Below the pieces are notes generated by a model. It did no database searches. It was not told where the DNA came from and saw nothing but the letters and a program-made list of their open reading frames with translations. A DNA stretch of 64,000 nt, taken from assembly GCF_016892705.1 (NCBI RefSeq), contig NZ_JAFEMB010000006.1, forward strand, positions 186,001 through 250,000, written 5' to 3'. Shown in pieces: positions 40,116 through 49,198 of this stretch (its first letter is position 1; every line of letters starts with the position of its first letter). Origin of the DNA: Microvirga pudoricolor (GTDB lineage: Bacteria; Pseudomonadota; Alphaproteobacteria; Rhizobiales; Beijerinckiaceae). The translations under genes were made by a program, and so were the position numbers.

Positions 40116-40901
40116 ATGACCGATACCCGCGACTGGTTCCCGTCCCCGGAGGAGCCGAACCCCATGCGCGCCGCACAGGCCGGCATGAAGCCGGCCCTGC
40201 CCAAGCGCTTCTACAAGCAGACCGGCGTGGAGGAACGCGACGGCGTTTTCGCGTTGACCCTCGATGGGCGCACGGCCCGCACCCCTGGCCGCCATATCAT
40301 CGCCGTGCCGTCCCGGTCCCTCGCGGAAGCGCTCGCGGAGGAATGGGCCGGGCAGGGGGAGGAGATCGACCCGTCTGTCATGCCTCTGACGCGGATCGTG
40401 AACTCGGGGATTGACGGCGTTGCGCCGCGCCGCATGGAGGTCGCCGACGACCTGTCGCGCTATGCGGAAACCGACTTGGTCTTCTACCGTGCCGGGGAGC
40501 CGGCAAAGCTGGCCGAGGCCCAGGAACGCGCCTGGGAGCCGGTTCTCGCCTGGGCGCGCGACGACCTCGGGGCGCGCTTCCTGCTGGGCGAAGGCGTCAT
40601 GCATGTGCGCCAGCCCGAAGCCGCGACGGTCGCGGTTCGTGACAGGGTGACGGCGGAGGAGTCCCCGTTTGCCGTCGCGGCCCTGCATGTGATGACCACG
40701 CTGACCGGATCCGTGCTGATCGCGCTCGCCCACGCCTCCGGCCGTCTAGGAGCGGACGAAGCTTGGGACGCTGCCCATGTCGACGAGCGCTTTCAGGAAA
40801 GCGTCTGGGGCGAGGATCATGAGGCGATGGTCCGCCGCAACTTGAGGAAGGCCGATTTCATTGCCGCCTCAAGGGTCTACCGCCTCGCCAAGAGGGCTTG
40901 A
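40116..40901 (+). CDS. ATP12-family F1-ATPase assembly chaperone
   Basis: A 261-aa homologue of mitochondrial ATP12, which binds the F1 alpha subunit before it is built into ATP synthase. Conserved residues include KRFYKQTGVEERDGVFALTL near the N-terminus, LDGRTARTPGR, and the long central EEWAGQGEEIDPSVMPLTRI near residues 78-97. It ends near SRVYRLAKRA. ATP12 genes are a hallmark of alphaproteobacteria and mitochondria, which supports the class assignment. It is convergent with the lipoprotein gene, leaving only eight bases between the stops. Confidence 0.92.
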   Translation: MTDTRDWFPSPEEPNPMRAAQAGMKPALPKRFYKQTGVEERDGVFALTLDGRTARTPGRHIIAVPSRSLAEALAEEWAGQGEEIDPSVMPLTRIVNSGIDGVAPRRMEVADDLSRYAETDLVFYRAGEPAKLAEAQERAWEPVLAWARDDLGARFLLGEGVMHVRQPEAATVAVRDRVTAEESPFAVAALHVMTTLTGSVLIALAHASGRLGADEAWDAAHVDERFQESVWGEDHEAMVRRNLRKADFIAASRVYRLAKRA

Positions 40902-40909
40902 GCGACCCG

Positions 40910-41287
40910 TCAGGAGCGCTGGAAGCTGATACCGCACTTCTTCTGAACGGAGGCCTGCTCGATGGCCTGCATCTGACCCTTGAGCTGGGCCAGTTCTGCC
41001 GTCTTGGCGTTGTCGCCACCCACGAAGAAGGCCGCCGGCCAGAAGATCACGACGGCCGCGGTGGTCACGGCCGCATCCTTGCTGCGCTGCGAATCCTGCA
41101 CGCCGGCGGCCGTGGCGGCGGCCGAGCTGACCCTCTGGGCTTCCTGGCTCAATTCCCGGCAGCTGTAGCTCTGGTACATGACGGGCGAGACGTAGGACGC
41201 GGACACGTCCGACGACCGGCTGGCACAGGCGGCCGTCAGGGCCGATGCAGCCAGCAAAGCGGCGACGGACTTGAAAGGAAGCAGCAT
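40910..41287 (-). CDS. Small lipoprotein of unknown function
   Basis: A 125-aa protein with a signal sequence and lipobox: MLLPFKSVAALLAASALTAA followed by Cys21, so it is probably lipidated and anchored in the inner or outer membrane. A second hydrophobic stretch (AAVTTAAVVIFWPAAFFVGG, about 72-91) and a coiled-coil-like AELAQLKGQMQAIEQASVQ region follow, resembling small glycine-zipper-type envelope proteins. The start is set by GGAGG seven bases upstream (minus strand). Two further Cys flank the body. Confidence 0.8.
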   Translation of the reverse strand: MLLPFKSVAALLAASALTAACASRSSDVSASYVSPVMYQSYSCRELSQEAQRVSSAAATAAGVQDSQRSKDAAVTTAAVVIFWPAAFFVGGDNAKTAELAQLKGQMQAIEQASVQKKCGISFQRS

Positions 41288-41442
41288 GAATTCCTCCATA
41301 TATAACGGTACATCGTAACGTTTGAGCTATCATATGGTTTCGCATCCCGTGCTGGTGCGCACGCCTATCGTTGGATTTTTGCGGTCTCGGCTTGTGTGCT
41401 AAGCCAACGCACCTTTCCCGCTGGCTTGCTTAGAGTTTCCCC

Positions 41443-42975
41443 ATGAAAGACATGCTCGAACGCCTCGAATCCCGCCGTGCTCAGGCCCGACTGGGAGGCG
41501 GCGAGAAGCGGATCGCGGCGCAGCATGGGCGGGGCAAGCTCACCGCCCGCGAGCGAATCGAACTCCTCCTCGATGGCGGGTCCTTCGAGGAATTCGACAT
41601 GTTCGTCGAGCATCGCTCCACCGATTTCGGCATGGAGAAATCAAAGATTCCGGGCGACGGCGTCGTCACCGGCTGGGGCACCGTCAACGGCCGCACCGTC
41701 TTCGTCTTCGCCAAGGATTTCACGGTCTTCGGCGGCTCGCTCTCCGAGGCCCATGCCCAGAAGATCATCAAGATCCAGGACATGGCCCTGAAGATGCGGG
41801 CACCTATCGTGGGTCTGTTCGATGCGGGCGGGGCCCGCATCCAGGAGGGCGTGGCGGCGCTCGGCGGCTATGGCGAGGTGTTCAAGCGCAACGTGATCGC
41901 GTCGGGCGTCATCCCGCAGATCTCCGTCATCATGGGGCCCTGCGCCGGCGGAGACGTGTATTCGCCCGCCATGACCGATTTCATCTTCATGGTGCGCGAC
42001 CGCTCCTACATGTTCGTGACCGGCCCGGAGGTGGTGAAGACGGTCACCAACGAGACCGTGACTTCGGAGGAGCTGGGCGGCGCCAAGATCCACACCACCA
42101 AGTCCTCCGTGGCGGACGGTGCCTACGACAACGACGTGGAGGCCCTGCTGCAGGTGCGCCGGCTCCTCGATTTCCTGCCCGCCAACAACCTCGACGGCGT
42201 GCCGGAGATCCCGAGCTTCGACGATCCCGGCCGGGCCGACGAAAGCCTCGATACCCTGATCCCGGACAATCCGAACAAGCCCTACGACATGAAGGAGTTG
42301 ATCCTGAAGGTCGTGGACGAGGGCGATTTCTTCGAAATCCAAGAGGCCTATGCGAAGAACATCATCACGGGGTTCGGACGCGTGGAGGGACGCACGGTCG
42401 GATTCGTGGCCAACCAGCCGATGGTGCTGGCGGGCGTGCTCGACTCGGATGCCTCCCGCAAGGCCGCCCGGTTCATCCGCTTCTGCGACGCCTTCGGGAT
42501 CCCGATCGTGACCTTCGAGGACGTGCCGGGGTTCCTTCCGGGAACAGCCCAGGAATATGGTGGGCTCATCAAGCACGGCGCCAAGCTCCTCTTTGCCTAT
42601 TCGGAGGCGACGGTGCCGCTGGTGACGGTGATCACCCGCAAGGCCTATGGCGGGGCCTACGACGTGATGGCCTCCAAGCATGTGGGCGGCGACGTGAACT
42701 ACGCCTGGCCCACGGCCCAGATCGCCGTGATGGGCGCCAAGGGCGCGGTGGAGATCATCTTCCGGGCCGATATCGGCGATCCGGACAAGATCGCGGCCCG
42801 CACGAAGGAATACGAGGATCGCTTCATGTCGCCCTTCGTGGCCGCCGAGCGCGGTTATATCGACGAGGTGATCATGCCCCATTCCACCCGGCGCCGGATT
42901 GCCCGGGCGCTCGCCATGCTGCGCCACAAGGAAACCGAGCGCCCCTGGAAGAAGCACGACAACATCCCGCTTTAG
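41443..42975 (+). CDS. pccB: Propionyl-CoA carboxylase beta subunit
   Basis: The 510-aa carboxyltransferase subunit moves CO2 from biotin to propionyl-CoA to give methylmalonyl-CoA, feeding odd-chain and branched-chain carbon into the TCA cycle. The N-terminal [20 protein letters not shown] block and the oxyanion-hole regions ([11 protein letters not shown] near 127-137; [11 protein letters not shown] near 402-412) mark the carboxyltransferase family. The length and the block [20 protein letters not shown] agree with PccB rather than acetyl-CoA carboxylase. pccA lies 1 kb downstream with one small gene between. TAGAGTTTCCCC precedes the ATG, so no clear ribosome-binding site is seen. Confidence 0.95.
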   Translation: MKDMLERLESRRAQARLGGGEKRIAAQHGRGKLTARERIELLLDGGSFEEFDMFVEHRSTDFGMEKSKIPGDGVVTGWGTVNGRTVFVFAKDFTVFGGSLSEAHAQKIIKIQDMALKMRAPIVGLFDAGGARIQEGVAALGGYGEVFKRNVIASGVIPQISVIMGPCAGGDVYSPAMTDFIFMVRDRSYMFVTGPEVVKTVTNETVTSEELGGAKIHTTKSSVADGAYDNDVEALLQVRRLLDFLPANNLDGVPEIPSFDDPGRADESLDTLIPDNPNKPYDMKELILKVVDEGDFFEIQEAYAKNIITGFGRVEGRTVGFVANQPMVLAGVLDSDASRKAARFIRFCDAFGIPIVTFEDVPGFLPGTAQEYGGLIKHGAKLLFAYSEATVPLVTVITRKAYGGAYDVMASKHVGGDVNYAWPTAQIAVMGAKGAVEIIFRADIGDPDKIAARTKEYEDRFMSPFVAAERGYIDEVIMPHSTRRRIARALAMLRHKETERPWKKHDNIPL

Positions 42976-43360
42976 CGCCATCCGACCGTCGTTAACGGGA
43001 GCCTGCCGACGCGGTCGAACGGTTCGCCCCAACGCCCGGAAACTGTTGTATTTTTGACGCTCCGGAACGTAACGCTGGGCGGTGTAAGGGTGAAGAATCC
43101 GTTGACCGGCGCCAGGGGCCGGGCGGATGTCTGGAGGTCGAATGCCAGCGATATCAGCGGCTTCGCGCCGGGTCTTAAAGCCGGGGCTCGGCCAGCCCCC
43201 GTTCCCGGAAACGGTTTCGCAACCAAAGAGTCTCAACAACACTTAACCTCAACGGCCGTTCACCGTGATCCGTTAAGGATTTCACCCCCCGCCCCGTGGG
43301 ACATTCCCGATCCTAAAAGGGATCAGCCGGCGCCTGAAAGCCGGAGGGGGTTTTGAGCCA
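42976..43360 (+). other. 385-base gap between pccB and a small gene
   Basis: I see no gene here. An open frame at 43054-43356 lacks a ribosome-binding site and any recognisable product. Near the end, GATCC/GGATC (43309-43324) and CCGGC/GCCGG (43327-43344) form two hairpins, the second ending at the GGAGGGGG ribosome-binding site of the next gene. The decamer AACGGCCGTT near 43252 is palindromic. Confidence 0.45.
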
Positions 43361-43774
43361 ATGATCAGCCTGAAGCTTCACGATTTCATCGAACGGGTGA
43401 GCGCGGCCGGGTGCCTTTCGGCGGGCGACGTCGAACATCTGCGGGCCGACATCCTGTCGGCCGGCATCGCGAGCCGGATCGAGGCCGAGGCGCTTCTCAC
43501 CCTCGATCGTTCGGTCGAGGGTGACGACGGCTGGAGCGCCGCTCTCGCATCCATCATCGTCGAGTTCGTGGTGTGGAGCCGTTCCCCGAGAGGGTCGGTG
43601 GCGAGCGAGGACGCTCTCTGGCTGACGACCTTGCTCGAAATGGGCGGCCCGTCCGCCTCCGCGATGGCGATCGCCTACGGGATCCTCGACGAGGCGCACC
43701 ATGTGGACGGCACGCTCCTCGATTTCATCATGCGGGGCCGTCAGCAGGCCCGCCTGATGAGCGTGGCCGCCTGA
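43361..43774 (+). CDS. Hypothetical protein between pccB and pccA
   Basis: I do not recognise this 137-aa protein. It is acidic and mostly helical, without signal peptide, membrane segment or Cys cluster (one Cys at position 18). The central hydrophobic IIVEFVVWSR and the C-terminal FIMRGRQQARLMSVAA are its most distinctive parts. GGAGGGGG lies upstream of the ATG. Its position inside the propionyl-CoA carboxylase locus suggests, but does not prove, a link to that enzyme. Confidence 0.65.
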   Translation: MISLKLHDFIERVSAAGCLSAGDVEHLRADILSAGIASRIEAEALLTLDRSVEGDDGWSAALASIIVEFVVWSRSPRGSVASEDALWLTTLLEMGGPSASAMAIAYGILDEAHHVDGTLLDFIMRGRQQARLMSVAA

Positions 43775-43856
43775 GCCGGGCGGCCGCATACCGCTAATTG
43801 TTGACCCGTCGGCGCTTCCCGAAAGGTCTGCCGTGCAGTAACGGAGGGTGCACCGG

Positions 43857-43911
43857 CACCGTACCCTTCGGTATGGTGTCGGCAAACGGTACCGTTCGTA
43901 CCGCGTGCCCT
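43857..43911 (+). promoter_or_regulatory. Palindromic GGTACC cluster upstream of pccA
   Basis: The twelve-base perfect palindrome AACGGTACCGTT (43885-43896) is flanked by further GTACC/GGTAC-like words: ACCGTACCC before it, with a TTCG-capped hairpin CACCGTACC/GGTATGGTG, and GTACCGCG after it. The cluster lies 60-110 bases upstream of pccA. It could be an operator for a pcc regulator. It does not resemble the TTTGCAAA repeats described for PccR, so the binding protein is unknown. Confidence 0.4.
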
Positions 43912-43969
43912 GGGGGATCTCCCGCCCGGGCATGGTCGTCACCATCCGGTTGCAAGCGCTCGAGGGCCT

Positions 43970-45970
43970 ATGTTCTCAAAAATCCTGATAGCCAATCGCG
44001 GCGAGATCGCGTGCCGTGTGATCAAGACCGCCCGCCGAATGGGCATCAAGACCGTGGCGGTCTATTCCGACGCCGACCGGGATGCCCTGCATGTGGAGAT
44101 GGCCGACGAGGCCGTGCATATCGGGCCCGCCGCCGCAGCCGAATCCTACCTCGTCATCGACAAGATCGTCGAGGCGTGCAAGGCCACCGGCGCCGAGGCC
44201 GTGCATCCGGGCTACGGCTTCCTGTCGGAGCGCGAGGCCTTCCCCAAGGCGCTGGAAGCCGCCGGCATCGTGTTCATCGGCCCCACCCCCCATGCCATCG
44301 CGGCCATGGGCGACAAGATCGAGTCCAAGAAGGCGGCGGCCGCCGCCAAGGTCTCCACCGTTCCGGGCTATCTCGGCGTGATCGAGGGGCCGGAGCAGGC
44401 GGTCACGATCGCCGATAAGATCGGCTATCCGGTCATGATCAAGGCCTCGGCGGGCGGCGGCGGCAAGGGCATGCGCATCGCCTATTCGGCCGACGAGGTC
44501 GCCGAGGGCTTCGCCCGCGCCAAGTCGGAGGCGGCCTCGTCCTTCGGCGACGACCGGGTGTTCGTGGAAAAGTTCATCACCGACCCCCGCCACATCGAGA
44601 TCCAGGTGCTGGGCGACAAGCACGGCAACGTCATCTATCTGGGCGAGCGCGAGTGCTCGATTCAGCGCCGGAATCAGAAGGTCATCGAGGAAGCCCCGTC
44701 GCCCCTGCTGGATGAAGCCACCCGCAAGCTCATGGGCGAGCAGGCGGTCGCCCTCGCCAAGGCGGTGGGCTACGATAGCGCCGGCACCGTCGAGTTCGTG
44801 GCGGGCCAGGACAAATCCTTCTATTTTCTCGAGATGAACACCCGGCTCCAGGTCGAGCATCCCGTGACCGAGATGATCACAGGCGTCGACCTCGTGGAGG
44901 AGATGATCCGGGTCGCGGCGGGCGAGACCCTGCGGCTCAAGCAATCGGACGTGACGCTCCGGGGCTGGGCGGTGGAGAGCCGCATCTACGCCGAGGATCC
45001 GGTGCGCAACTTCCTGCCGTCCACGGGCCGCCTCGTCACCTACCGGCCGCCTCAGGAGGGCGAGGAGCACGGCGTCACCGTGCGTAACGATACCGGCGTC
45101 TACGAGGGTGGCGAGATCTCGATCTATTACGATCCGATGATCGCCAAGCTCGTCACCCACGCGCCGACCCGCGAGGAGGCGATCACCGCCCAGGCGACGG
45201 CCCTCGATGCCTTCGCCATCGAGGGCATCCGCCACAACATCCCGTTCCTGTCGGCCCTGATGCAGCACCCGCGCTGGCAATCGGGCCAGCTCTCCACCGG
45301 CTTCATCGCCGAGGAATTCCCGGGCGGCTTCCAGGTGCCAACTCCGGAGGGTGAGGCCGCACACGTCCTGGCGGCGGTGGGGTCGGCCATCGACCACGTC
45401 CAGAATGAGCGCAAGCGCCACATCTCGGGCCAGATGCGCCCTCACGCGGCGGTGAAGTTCGACCGGGAGCGCGTGGTGATGCTGGGGCGGGACCGCCATG
45501 AGGTCACGATCGAGGACATCGAGGGCGGGTTCGCGGTGAATATTTCCGGCGAAGCCTGGCCCATCGTGTCGTCCTGGCACCCGGGCCAGCCGGTCTGGAC
45601 CGGACAGGTGGGCGGCAAGACCGTCGCCGTGCAGGTGCGGCCGATCCTGAACGGCATGATCCTGTCCCACGCGGGCGCCTCGGCGGAGGCCCGGGTCTAT
45701 ACCCGCCGCGAGGCCGCATTGGCGGCCCTGATGCCCGAGAAGGTGGAGGCCGATACGAGCAAGAAGCTGCTCTGCCCCATGCCGGGTCTCGTGAAAGCCA
45801 TCAGCGTCAAGCCGGGCCAGGAGGTCAAGGCCGGGGAGGCGCTCTGCATCGTGGAGGCCATGAAGATGGAGAACGTGCTGCGCGCCGAGCGAGACGGCAC
45901 GGTGGCCAAGATCTACGCCAAGGAGGGCGACAGCCTGGCGGTCGATGCCACCATCATGGAATTCGCCTGA
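43970..45970 (+). CDS. pccA: Propionyl-CoA carboxylase alpha subunit, biotin-containing
   Basis: The 666-aa subunit carries biotin carboxylase and biotin carrier activities. The N-terminal ILIANRGEIACRVIKTARRM (about 5-24), the ATP-grasp glycine loop KASAGGGGKGMR near residues 160-171, and EMNTRLQVEHPVTE near residues 290-303 belong to biotin carboxylase. The C-terminal carrier domain has EAMKMEN with biotinylated Lys632. The size and a central BT-like region between the two domains agree with PccA. It follows pccB and one small gene and is followed by a gamma-glutamylcyclotransferase-like gene after 11 bases. Confidence 0.96.
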   Translation: MFSKILIANRGEIACRVIKTARRMGIKTVAVYSDADRDALHVEMADEAVHIGPAAAAESYLVIDKIVEACKATGAEAVHPGYGFLSEREAFPKALEAAGIVFIGPTPHAIAAMGDKIESKKAAAAAKVSTVPGYLGVIEGPEQAVTIADKIGYPVMIKASAGGGGKGMRIAYSADEVAEGFARAKSEAASSFGDDRVFVEKFITDPRHIEIQVLGDKHGNVIYLGERECSIQRRNQKVIEEAPSPLLDEATRKLMGEQAVALAKAVGYDSAGTVEFVAGQDKSFYFLEMNTRLQVEHPVTEMITGVDLVEEMIRVAAGETLRLKQSDVTLRGWAVESRIYAEDPVRNFLPSTGRLVTYRPPQEGEEHGVTVRNDTGVYEGGEISIYYDPMIAKLVTHAPTREEAITAQATALDAFAIEGIRHNIPFLSALMQHPRWQSGQLSTGFIAEEFPGGFQVPTPEGEAAHVLAAVGSAIDHVQNERKRHISGQMRPHAAVKFDRERVVMLGRDRHEVTIEDIEGGFAVNISGEAWPIVSSWHPGQPVWTGQVGGKTVAVQVRPILNGMILSHAGASAEARVYTRREAALAALMPEKVEADTSKKLLCPMPGLVKAISVKPGQEVKAGEALCIVEAMKMENVLRAERDGTVAKIYAKEGDSLAVDATIMEFA

Positions 45971-45981
45971 GGCCGGATATC

Positions 45982-46515
45982 ATGCCGCTTTATTTCGCCT
46001 ACGGGTCCAATATGGACCGGGTCGCCATGGCCCAGCGCTGTCCCTCCTCCAGGGCCATCGGCCCCGCGCGCCTCATGCGGCACCGGTTCATCGTGACCGT
46101 GGACGGCTACGCATCCGTGGGGCGCGACCCGGCCCATGCGGTCTGGGGGCTGCTCTGGGATCTCGCCCTGGCCGATATCCCGGCCCTCGACCGCTACGAG
46201 AGCTTGTCGACCGGGCTCTACAGCAAGGTCGTCCAGCCCGTGCTGACCCAGCAGGGCGCGCGCCGCGCCCTGGTCTATCTCGGCCGAACGGCGAAGGTGG
46301 GCGCCCCGAAGGCAGGCTACATGGAGGGCGTCCTGGCGGCGGCCATGGAAGCCGGTCTCCCGGCCGAATACCTGCGCGAGCTCGGCCAATGGAAGCCGCA
46401 GGGCCGATCGCCCGGACCGGGGCCCGATTTGCCCGAAGGCCAGCCCGGGCGCCCGGCGGTCCGGCCCCGCTGGAGCGCGCCTGCGGGCGGAATCCGCCGG
46501 CCGTCCGAAATCTGA
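45982..46515 (+). CDS. Gamma-glutamylcyclotransferase-like protein
   Basis: A 177-aa protein of the GGACT/AIG2-like fold. It starts MPLYFAYGSNMDRVAMAQRC with the YFAYGSNM signature that binds the gamma-glutamyl group, and LDRYESLSTGLYSKVV near residues 69-84 supplies the probable catalytic Glu. The last 40 residues are Pro/Gly/Arg-rich and look like an extension. Members remove gamma-glutamyl groups as pyroglutamate, but the substrate here is unknown. It starts 11 bases after pccA and may share its mRNA. Confidence 0.85.
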   Translation: MPLYFAYGSNMDRVAMAQRCPSSRAIGPARLMRHRFIVTVDGYASVGRDPAHAVWGLLWDLALADIPALDRYESLSTGLYSKVVQPVLTQQGARRALVYLGRTAKVGAPKAGYMEGVLAAAMEAGLPAEYLRELGQWKPQGRSPGPGPDLPEGQPGRPAVRPRWSAPAGGIRRPSEI

Positions 46516-46725
46516 GCCTGGCCGCGCGGCGTGGCCGAGCGACCATCGTCAGTTTGGCCTGCGCCACGTCCCCGGCAGGTGGATGGCCCTGCGGTCCTGC
46601 TCTATGATGGCTCGCCGCATATCGGCGAGAACGACGCCGGACCGAATATCCGCGCCGATGCGGACAGGACCCACCTGCTCCAGCTGATTTCGATAGACAC
46701 CGGAAACGACGAACGGATCCTCACC

Positions 46726-47034
46726 ATGCCCGAATCCCCTCCTGAGCGTGCCGCGCACATCCTCGTCCATGGCCGTGTCCAAGGCGTGGGTTTCCGGGCT
46801 TGGGTCCACCACCAGGCGGAGCTGCGGGGCCTGGACGGCTGGGTGCGCAACCGCCGGGACGGGACGGTCGAGGCCTATTTCTACGGGCAGGACCATGCCG
46901 TGGAGGCCATGCTGGAGGTCTGCCGGGAGGGGCCGTCGAGCGCGCGCGTGGATCGCGTCGAGACGCTGGACGGGGGCAAGGCTAGGGCCGACAACGGCGA
47001 GGCGCGGGGCTTCAGCGTGCTGAAGACCGTCTAG
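46726..47034 (+). CDS. acyP: Acylphosphatase
   Basis: A 102-aa acylphosphatase hydrolysing carboxyl-phosphate bonds. The signature [13 protein letters not shown] holds catalytic Arg24, and [13 protein letters not shown] holds catalytic Asn42; the 18-residue spacing matches known enzymes. The start [11 protein letters not shown] at 46726 was chosen by homology, since the frame is open for 65 codons upstream without relatives. It is convergent with the rhodanese gene and overlaps its end by four bases. The 210 bases before it hold no supported gene. Confidence 0.92.
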   Translation: MPESPPERAAHILVHGRVQGVGFRAWVHHQAELRGLDGWVRNRRDGTVEAYFYGQDHAVEAMLEVCREGPSSARVDRVETLDGGKARADNGEARGFSVLKTV

Positions 47035-47438
47035 GACGTCGGGGAAGCACCCTCCACGGGGCCGCCCGCCTCCTTCCAGGCTGCGAAACCGCCATCCACG
47101 TGAGCGACCGGCCGCAGGCCCATATCCTGGGCCGTGGCGGCGGCGAGTGCCGACCGCCACCCTCCGGCGCAGAAGAATACGAACGTCTTGTCCTCGGAAA
47201 AGACGGTCTTGTGGTAGGGGCTTTCGGGATCGATCCAGAACTCCAGCATGCCGCGCGGGCAGTGGAGCGCGCCTGGAAGACGGCCCTCCCGGTTGAGCTC
47301 CCGCAGGTCGCGCAGGTCCACGAAAACGACGTCGTCCCGGCCATGCAGGGCAATGGCGTCCGGTGTGGAAAGGGTGAAAACCTTCGCGTGCGCTTCGGCC
47401 AGAAGCACCTTGTATCCGCGCGAAATCACCTGAACCAT
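47031..47438 (-). CDS. Rhodanese-like sulfurtransferase
   Basis: A 135-aa single-domain rhodanese that can carry a persulfide sulfur on Cys90 in the loop [10 protein letters not shown]. The CDC25-like [20 protein letters not shown] (about 37-56) and [13 protein letters not shown] near the C-terminus are family marks. The start is ATG at 47438 ([10 protein letters not shown]); a GTG two codons upstream is also possible. It overlaps the acylphosphatase gene tail to tail. The start codons of this gene and the DUF599 gene face away from each other across about 70 bases. Confidence 0.9.
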   Translation of the reverse strand: MVQVISRGYKVLLAEAHAKVFTLSTPDAIALHGRDDVVFVDLRDLRELNREGRLPGALHCPRGMLEFWIDPESPYHKTVFSEDKTFVFFCAGGWRSALAAATAQDMGLRPVAHVDGGFAAWKEAGGPVEGASPTS

Positions 47439-47505
47439 GAACACTACCCCATTGAGATTCCAAGGATACTGGTCATCATGGGGCCAGAGTCAACCGGAGG
47501 TGAAG

Positions 47506-48210
47506 GTGCACGCCCTATCGAGTCTCGACTTCGCGGCCCTGGTGTTCTTCCTCCTCTCCTGGTTCGGCTACCACGTGCTGCTGGAGCTGACCGGTCTCGG
47601 CGAGAGAGGCCTCAACCGAATGATGAACGACTACCGCTATACCTGGATGGAGCAGATGGTCGTGCGGGAGAACCGCATCGTCGATTCGACCCTGACCTCG
47701 TCGCTGCAGAACGGCACGGCGTTCTTCGCCTCGACCTCCCTGGTGGCCCTCGGCGGCGTGGTCACGCTCTTCCGCTCCACCGATACGGCCGTGACGATCT
47801 TCGCGGACCTGCCCCTAGGATTGCCCACCACCCGCGAGGCTTGGGAGATCAAGGTGATCGGGCTTGCGATCATCTTTATCTACGCGTTCTTCAAATTCGC
47901 GTGGTCCTATCGGCTGTTCAACTACGTGGTGATCCTGGTGGGGGCCGTGCCGGTGCTGACAGTTTCCAACAAGGAAGAGGCGAGGGTCGCGGCCCGGCGG
48001 GCTGCAGCTCTCAACGTGGTGGCGGGCAAGCACTTCAACCGAGGCCAGCGGGCCTTTTTCTTCGCGCTGGCTTATCTCGGCTGGTTCGTGAGCGCCTATA
48101 TCCTGTTCCTTACCACGGCCGGGGTCTTCCTCGTCATGTGGCGACGCCAGTTCACGTCCGACGCGCGCCGGGCGCTGCTGGACCCCACATCGTCGGAGAC
48201 CGAAATATGA
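47506..48210 (+). CDS. DUF599 membrane protein
   Basis: A 234-aa integral membrane protein matching the DUF599 family by overall pattern. Membrane segments are visible near residues 5-25, 70-92, 120-143 and 185-212, with the conserved WMEQMVVRENRIVDSTLTSS near residues 44-63 between the first two. Function is unknown. I prefer the GTG at 47506, with GGAGG five bases upstream, over the ATG at 47437 that would add 23 hydrophilic residues. Its TGA overlaps the ATG of the next gene by four bases. Confidence 0.82.
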   Translation: MHALSSLDFAALVFFLLSWFGYHVLLELTGLGERGLNRMMNDYRYTWMEQMVVRENRIVDSTLTSSLQNGTAFFASTSLVALGGVVTLFRSTDTAVTIFADLPLGLPTTREAWEIKVIGLAIIFIYAFFKFAWSYRLFNYVVILVGAVPVLTVSNKEEARVAARRAAALNVVAGKHFNRGQRAFFFALAYLGWFVSAYILFLTTAGVFLVMWRRQFTSDARRALLDPTSSETEI

Positions 48211-48482
48211 CGGGCCGTCCCGATCCCGAGCCCATCGAGCGGGCCATGCTCGAGCTCCTAGCGCAAAAAGGCGCCGGCCGGAATCTCGACCCCACGGAGG
48301 TGGCGCGAGCCGTGGGCGGCTCTCATCCGGATGGATGGGGCCCGCTGATGCCGCACGTGCGGCATGCGGCCATTCGGCTGATGAAGGAAGGCCGGATCGT
48401 GATCCTCCGGAAGGGCCGGCCCGTGGATCCGGACGACTTTCGCGGGATCTATAAGCTGACGCTGCCCGGCACCGGCGGTTGA
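48207..48482 (+). CDS. DUF3253 protein
   Basis: A 91-aa protein resembling the DUF3253 family, a small winged-helix-like domain: ERAMLELLAQKGAGRNLDPT leads to EVARAVGGSHPDGWGPLMPH and a basic helix HAAIRLMKEGRIVILRKGRP. The fold suggests nucleic-acid or protein binding, but no function is established. The ATG overlaps the DUF599 stop as ATGA, so the two are co-translated. Confidence 0.8.
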   Translation: MTGRPDPEPIERAMLELLAQKGAGRNLDPTEVARAVGGSHPDGWGPLMPHVRHAAIRLMKEGRIVILRKGRPVDPDDFRGIYKLTLPGTGG

Positions 48483-48559
48483 TCCCACGCGATCTTCACA
48501 AGAAATCCGTTTCGGTCCAGAAAACCGGAGAGCCAAATGGCGGCCGATGGGGGGCAGGT

Positions 48560-49198
48560 ATGAGCGCACGTTTCGAGTTGCACGGGGTGTTCCTGTCGGG
48601 TCCGACCTACAAGGTCGCCCTCACGCTGGCCCTCCTAAGCCAGCCGTTCGATTACGTTCACGTGGATCTGCCCGGGCGCGCCCATAAGGAGCTATCCTAC
48701 ATGGCGCGGCAGCGCTACGGCCAGGTGCCCCTCCTGGTGGACCGCTCGAACGGGCGCCACCTGTGCCAGTCGGCCGCCATCCTGGAATACCTGGCGGACA
48801 TGCTCGGCCGGTTCGGGGGCGCGACCCTCGATGAGCGCCTGCAGGTGCGCGAGTGGCTCTACTGGGAGTTCGAACTGCTGACGCCCGTGTTCCGCGCGCG
48901 GGCCATGAGGCTTGGCTTCTACCCAGGCAAACCGGACGTCATCGAGCATTACGTCGCGGGTGCCGCAGCGGCGCTCGCCGTGCTGGACGATCACCTGGCT
49001 GGGCGCAATTGGGTGGTCGGCGAGGGGCCGACCATCGCGGACATCGACCTGTACGGCGCGGCGTCCTATGCGCCGGAGGCCGGGATCGCGCTGGAGCCTT
49101 ATCCCCACCTCCTGAAATGGATGGCGCGGGTACAGGGGCTTCCGGGTTTCGCTCCCGCATCGACGCTGCTCCCACGGCCGACGGGAGCTGCCGCGTGA
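48560..49198 (+). CDS. Glutathione S-transferase family protein
   Basis: A 212-aa GST-type protein: a thioredoxin-like N-terminal domain with LSGPTYKVALTLALLS near residues 11-26 (a Ser/Thr at the usual catalytic place) and the glutathione-contact loop YGQVPLLVDRSNGRHLCQSA near residues 53-72. The helical C-terminal domain ends in the GEGPTIADIDLYGAASYAPE N-cap region (about 156-175). The substrate is unknown. I chose the ATG at 48560 with a GGGGGCAGGT site. Its TGA overlaps the next gene start. Confidence 0.87.
   Translation: MSARFELHGVFLSGPTYKVALTLALLSQPFDYVHVDLPGRAHKELSYMARQRYGQVPLLVDRSNGRHLCQSAAILEYLADMLGRFGGATLDERLQVREWLYWEFELLTPVFRARAMRLGFYPGKPDVIEHYVAGAAAALAVLDDHLAGRNWVVGEGPTIADIDLYGAASYAPEAGIALEPYPHLLKWMARVQGLPGFAPASTLLPRPTGAAA

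Noticed and set aside
43054..43356. 100-codon open frame between pccB and the next gene
   Set aside because: No ribosome-binding site, no homology, and it overlaps the hairpins before the real small gene.
46549..47463. 304-codon minus-strand open frame over acylphosphatase and rhodanese
   Set aside because: Low-complexity Arg/Gly sequence that shadows two clear genes in another frame.
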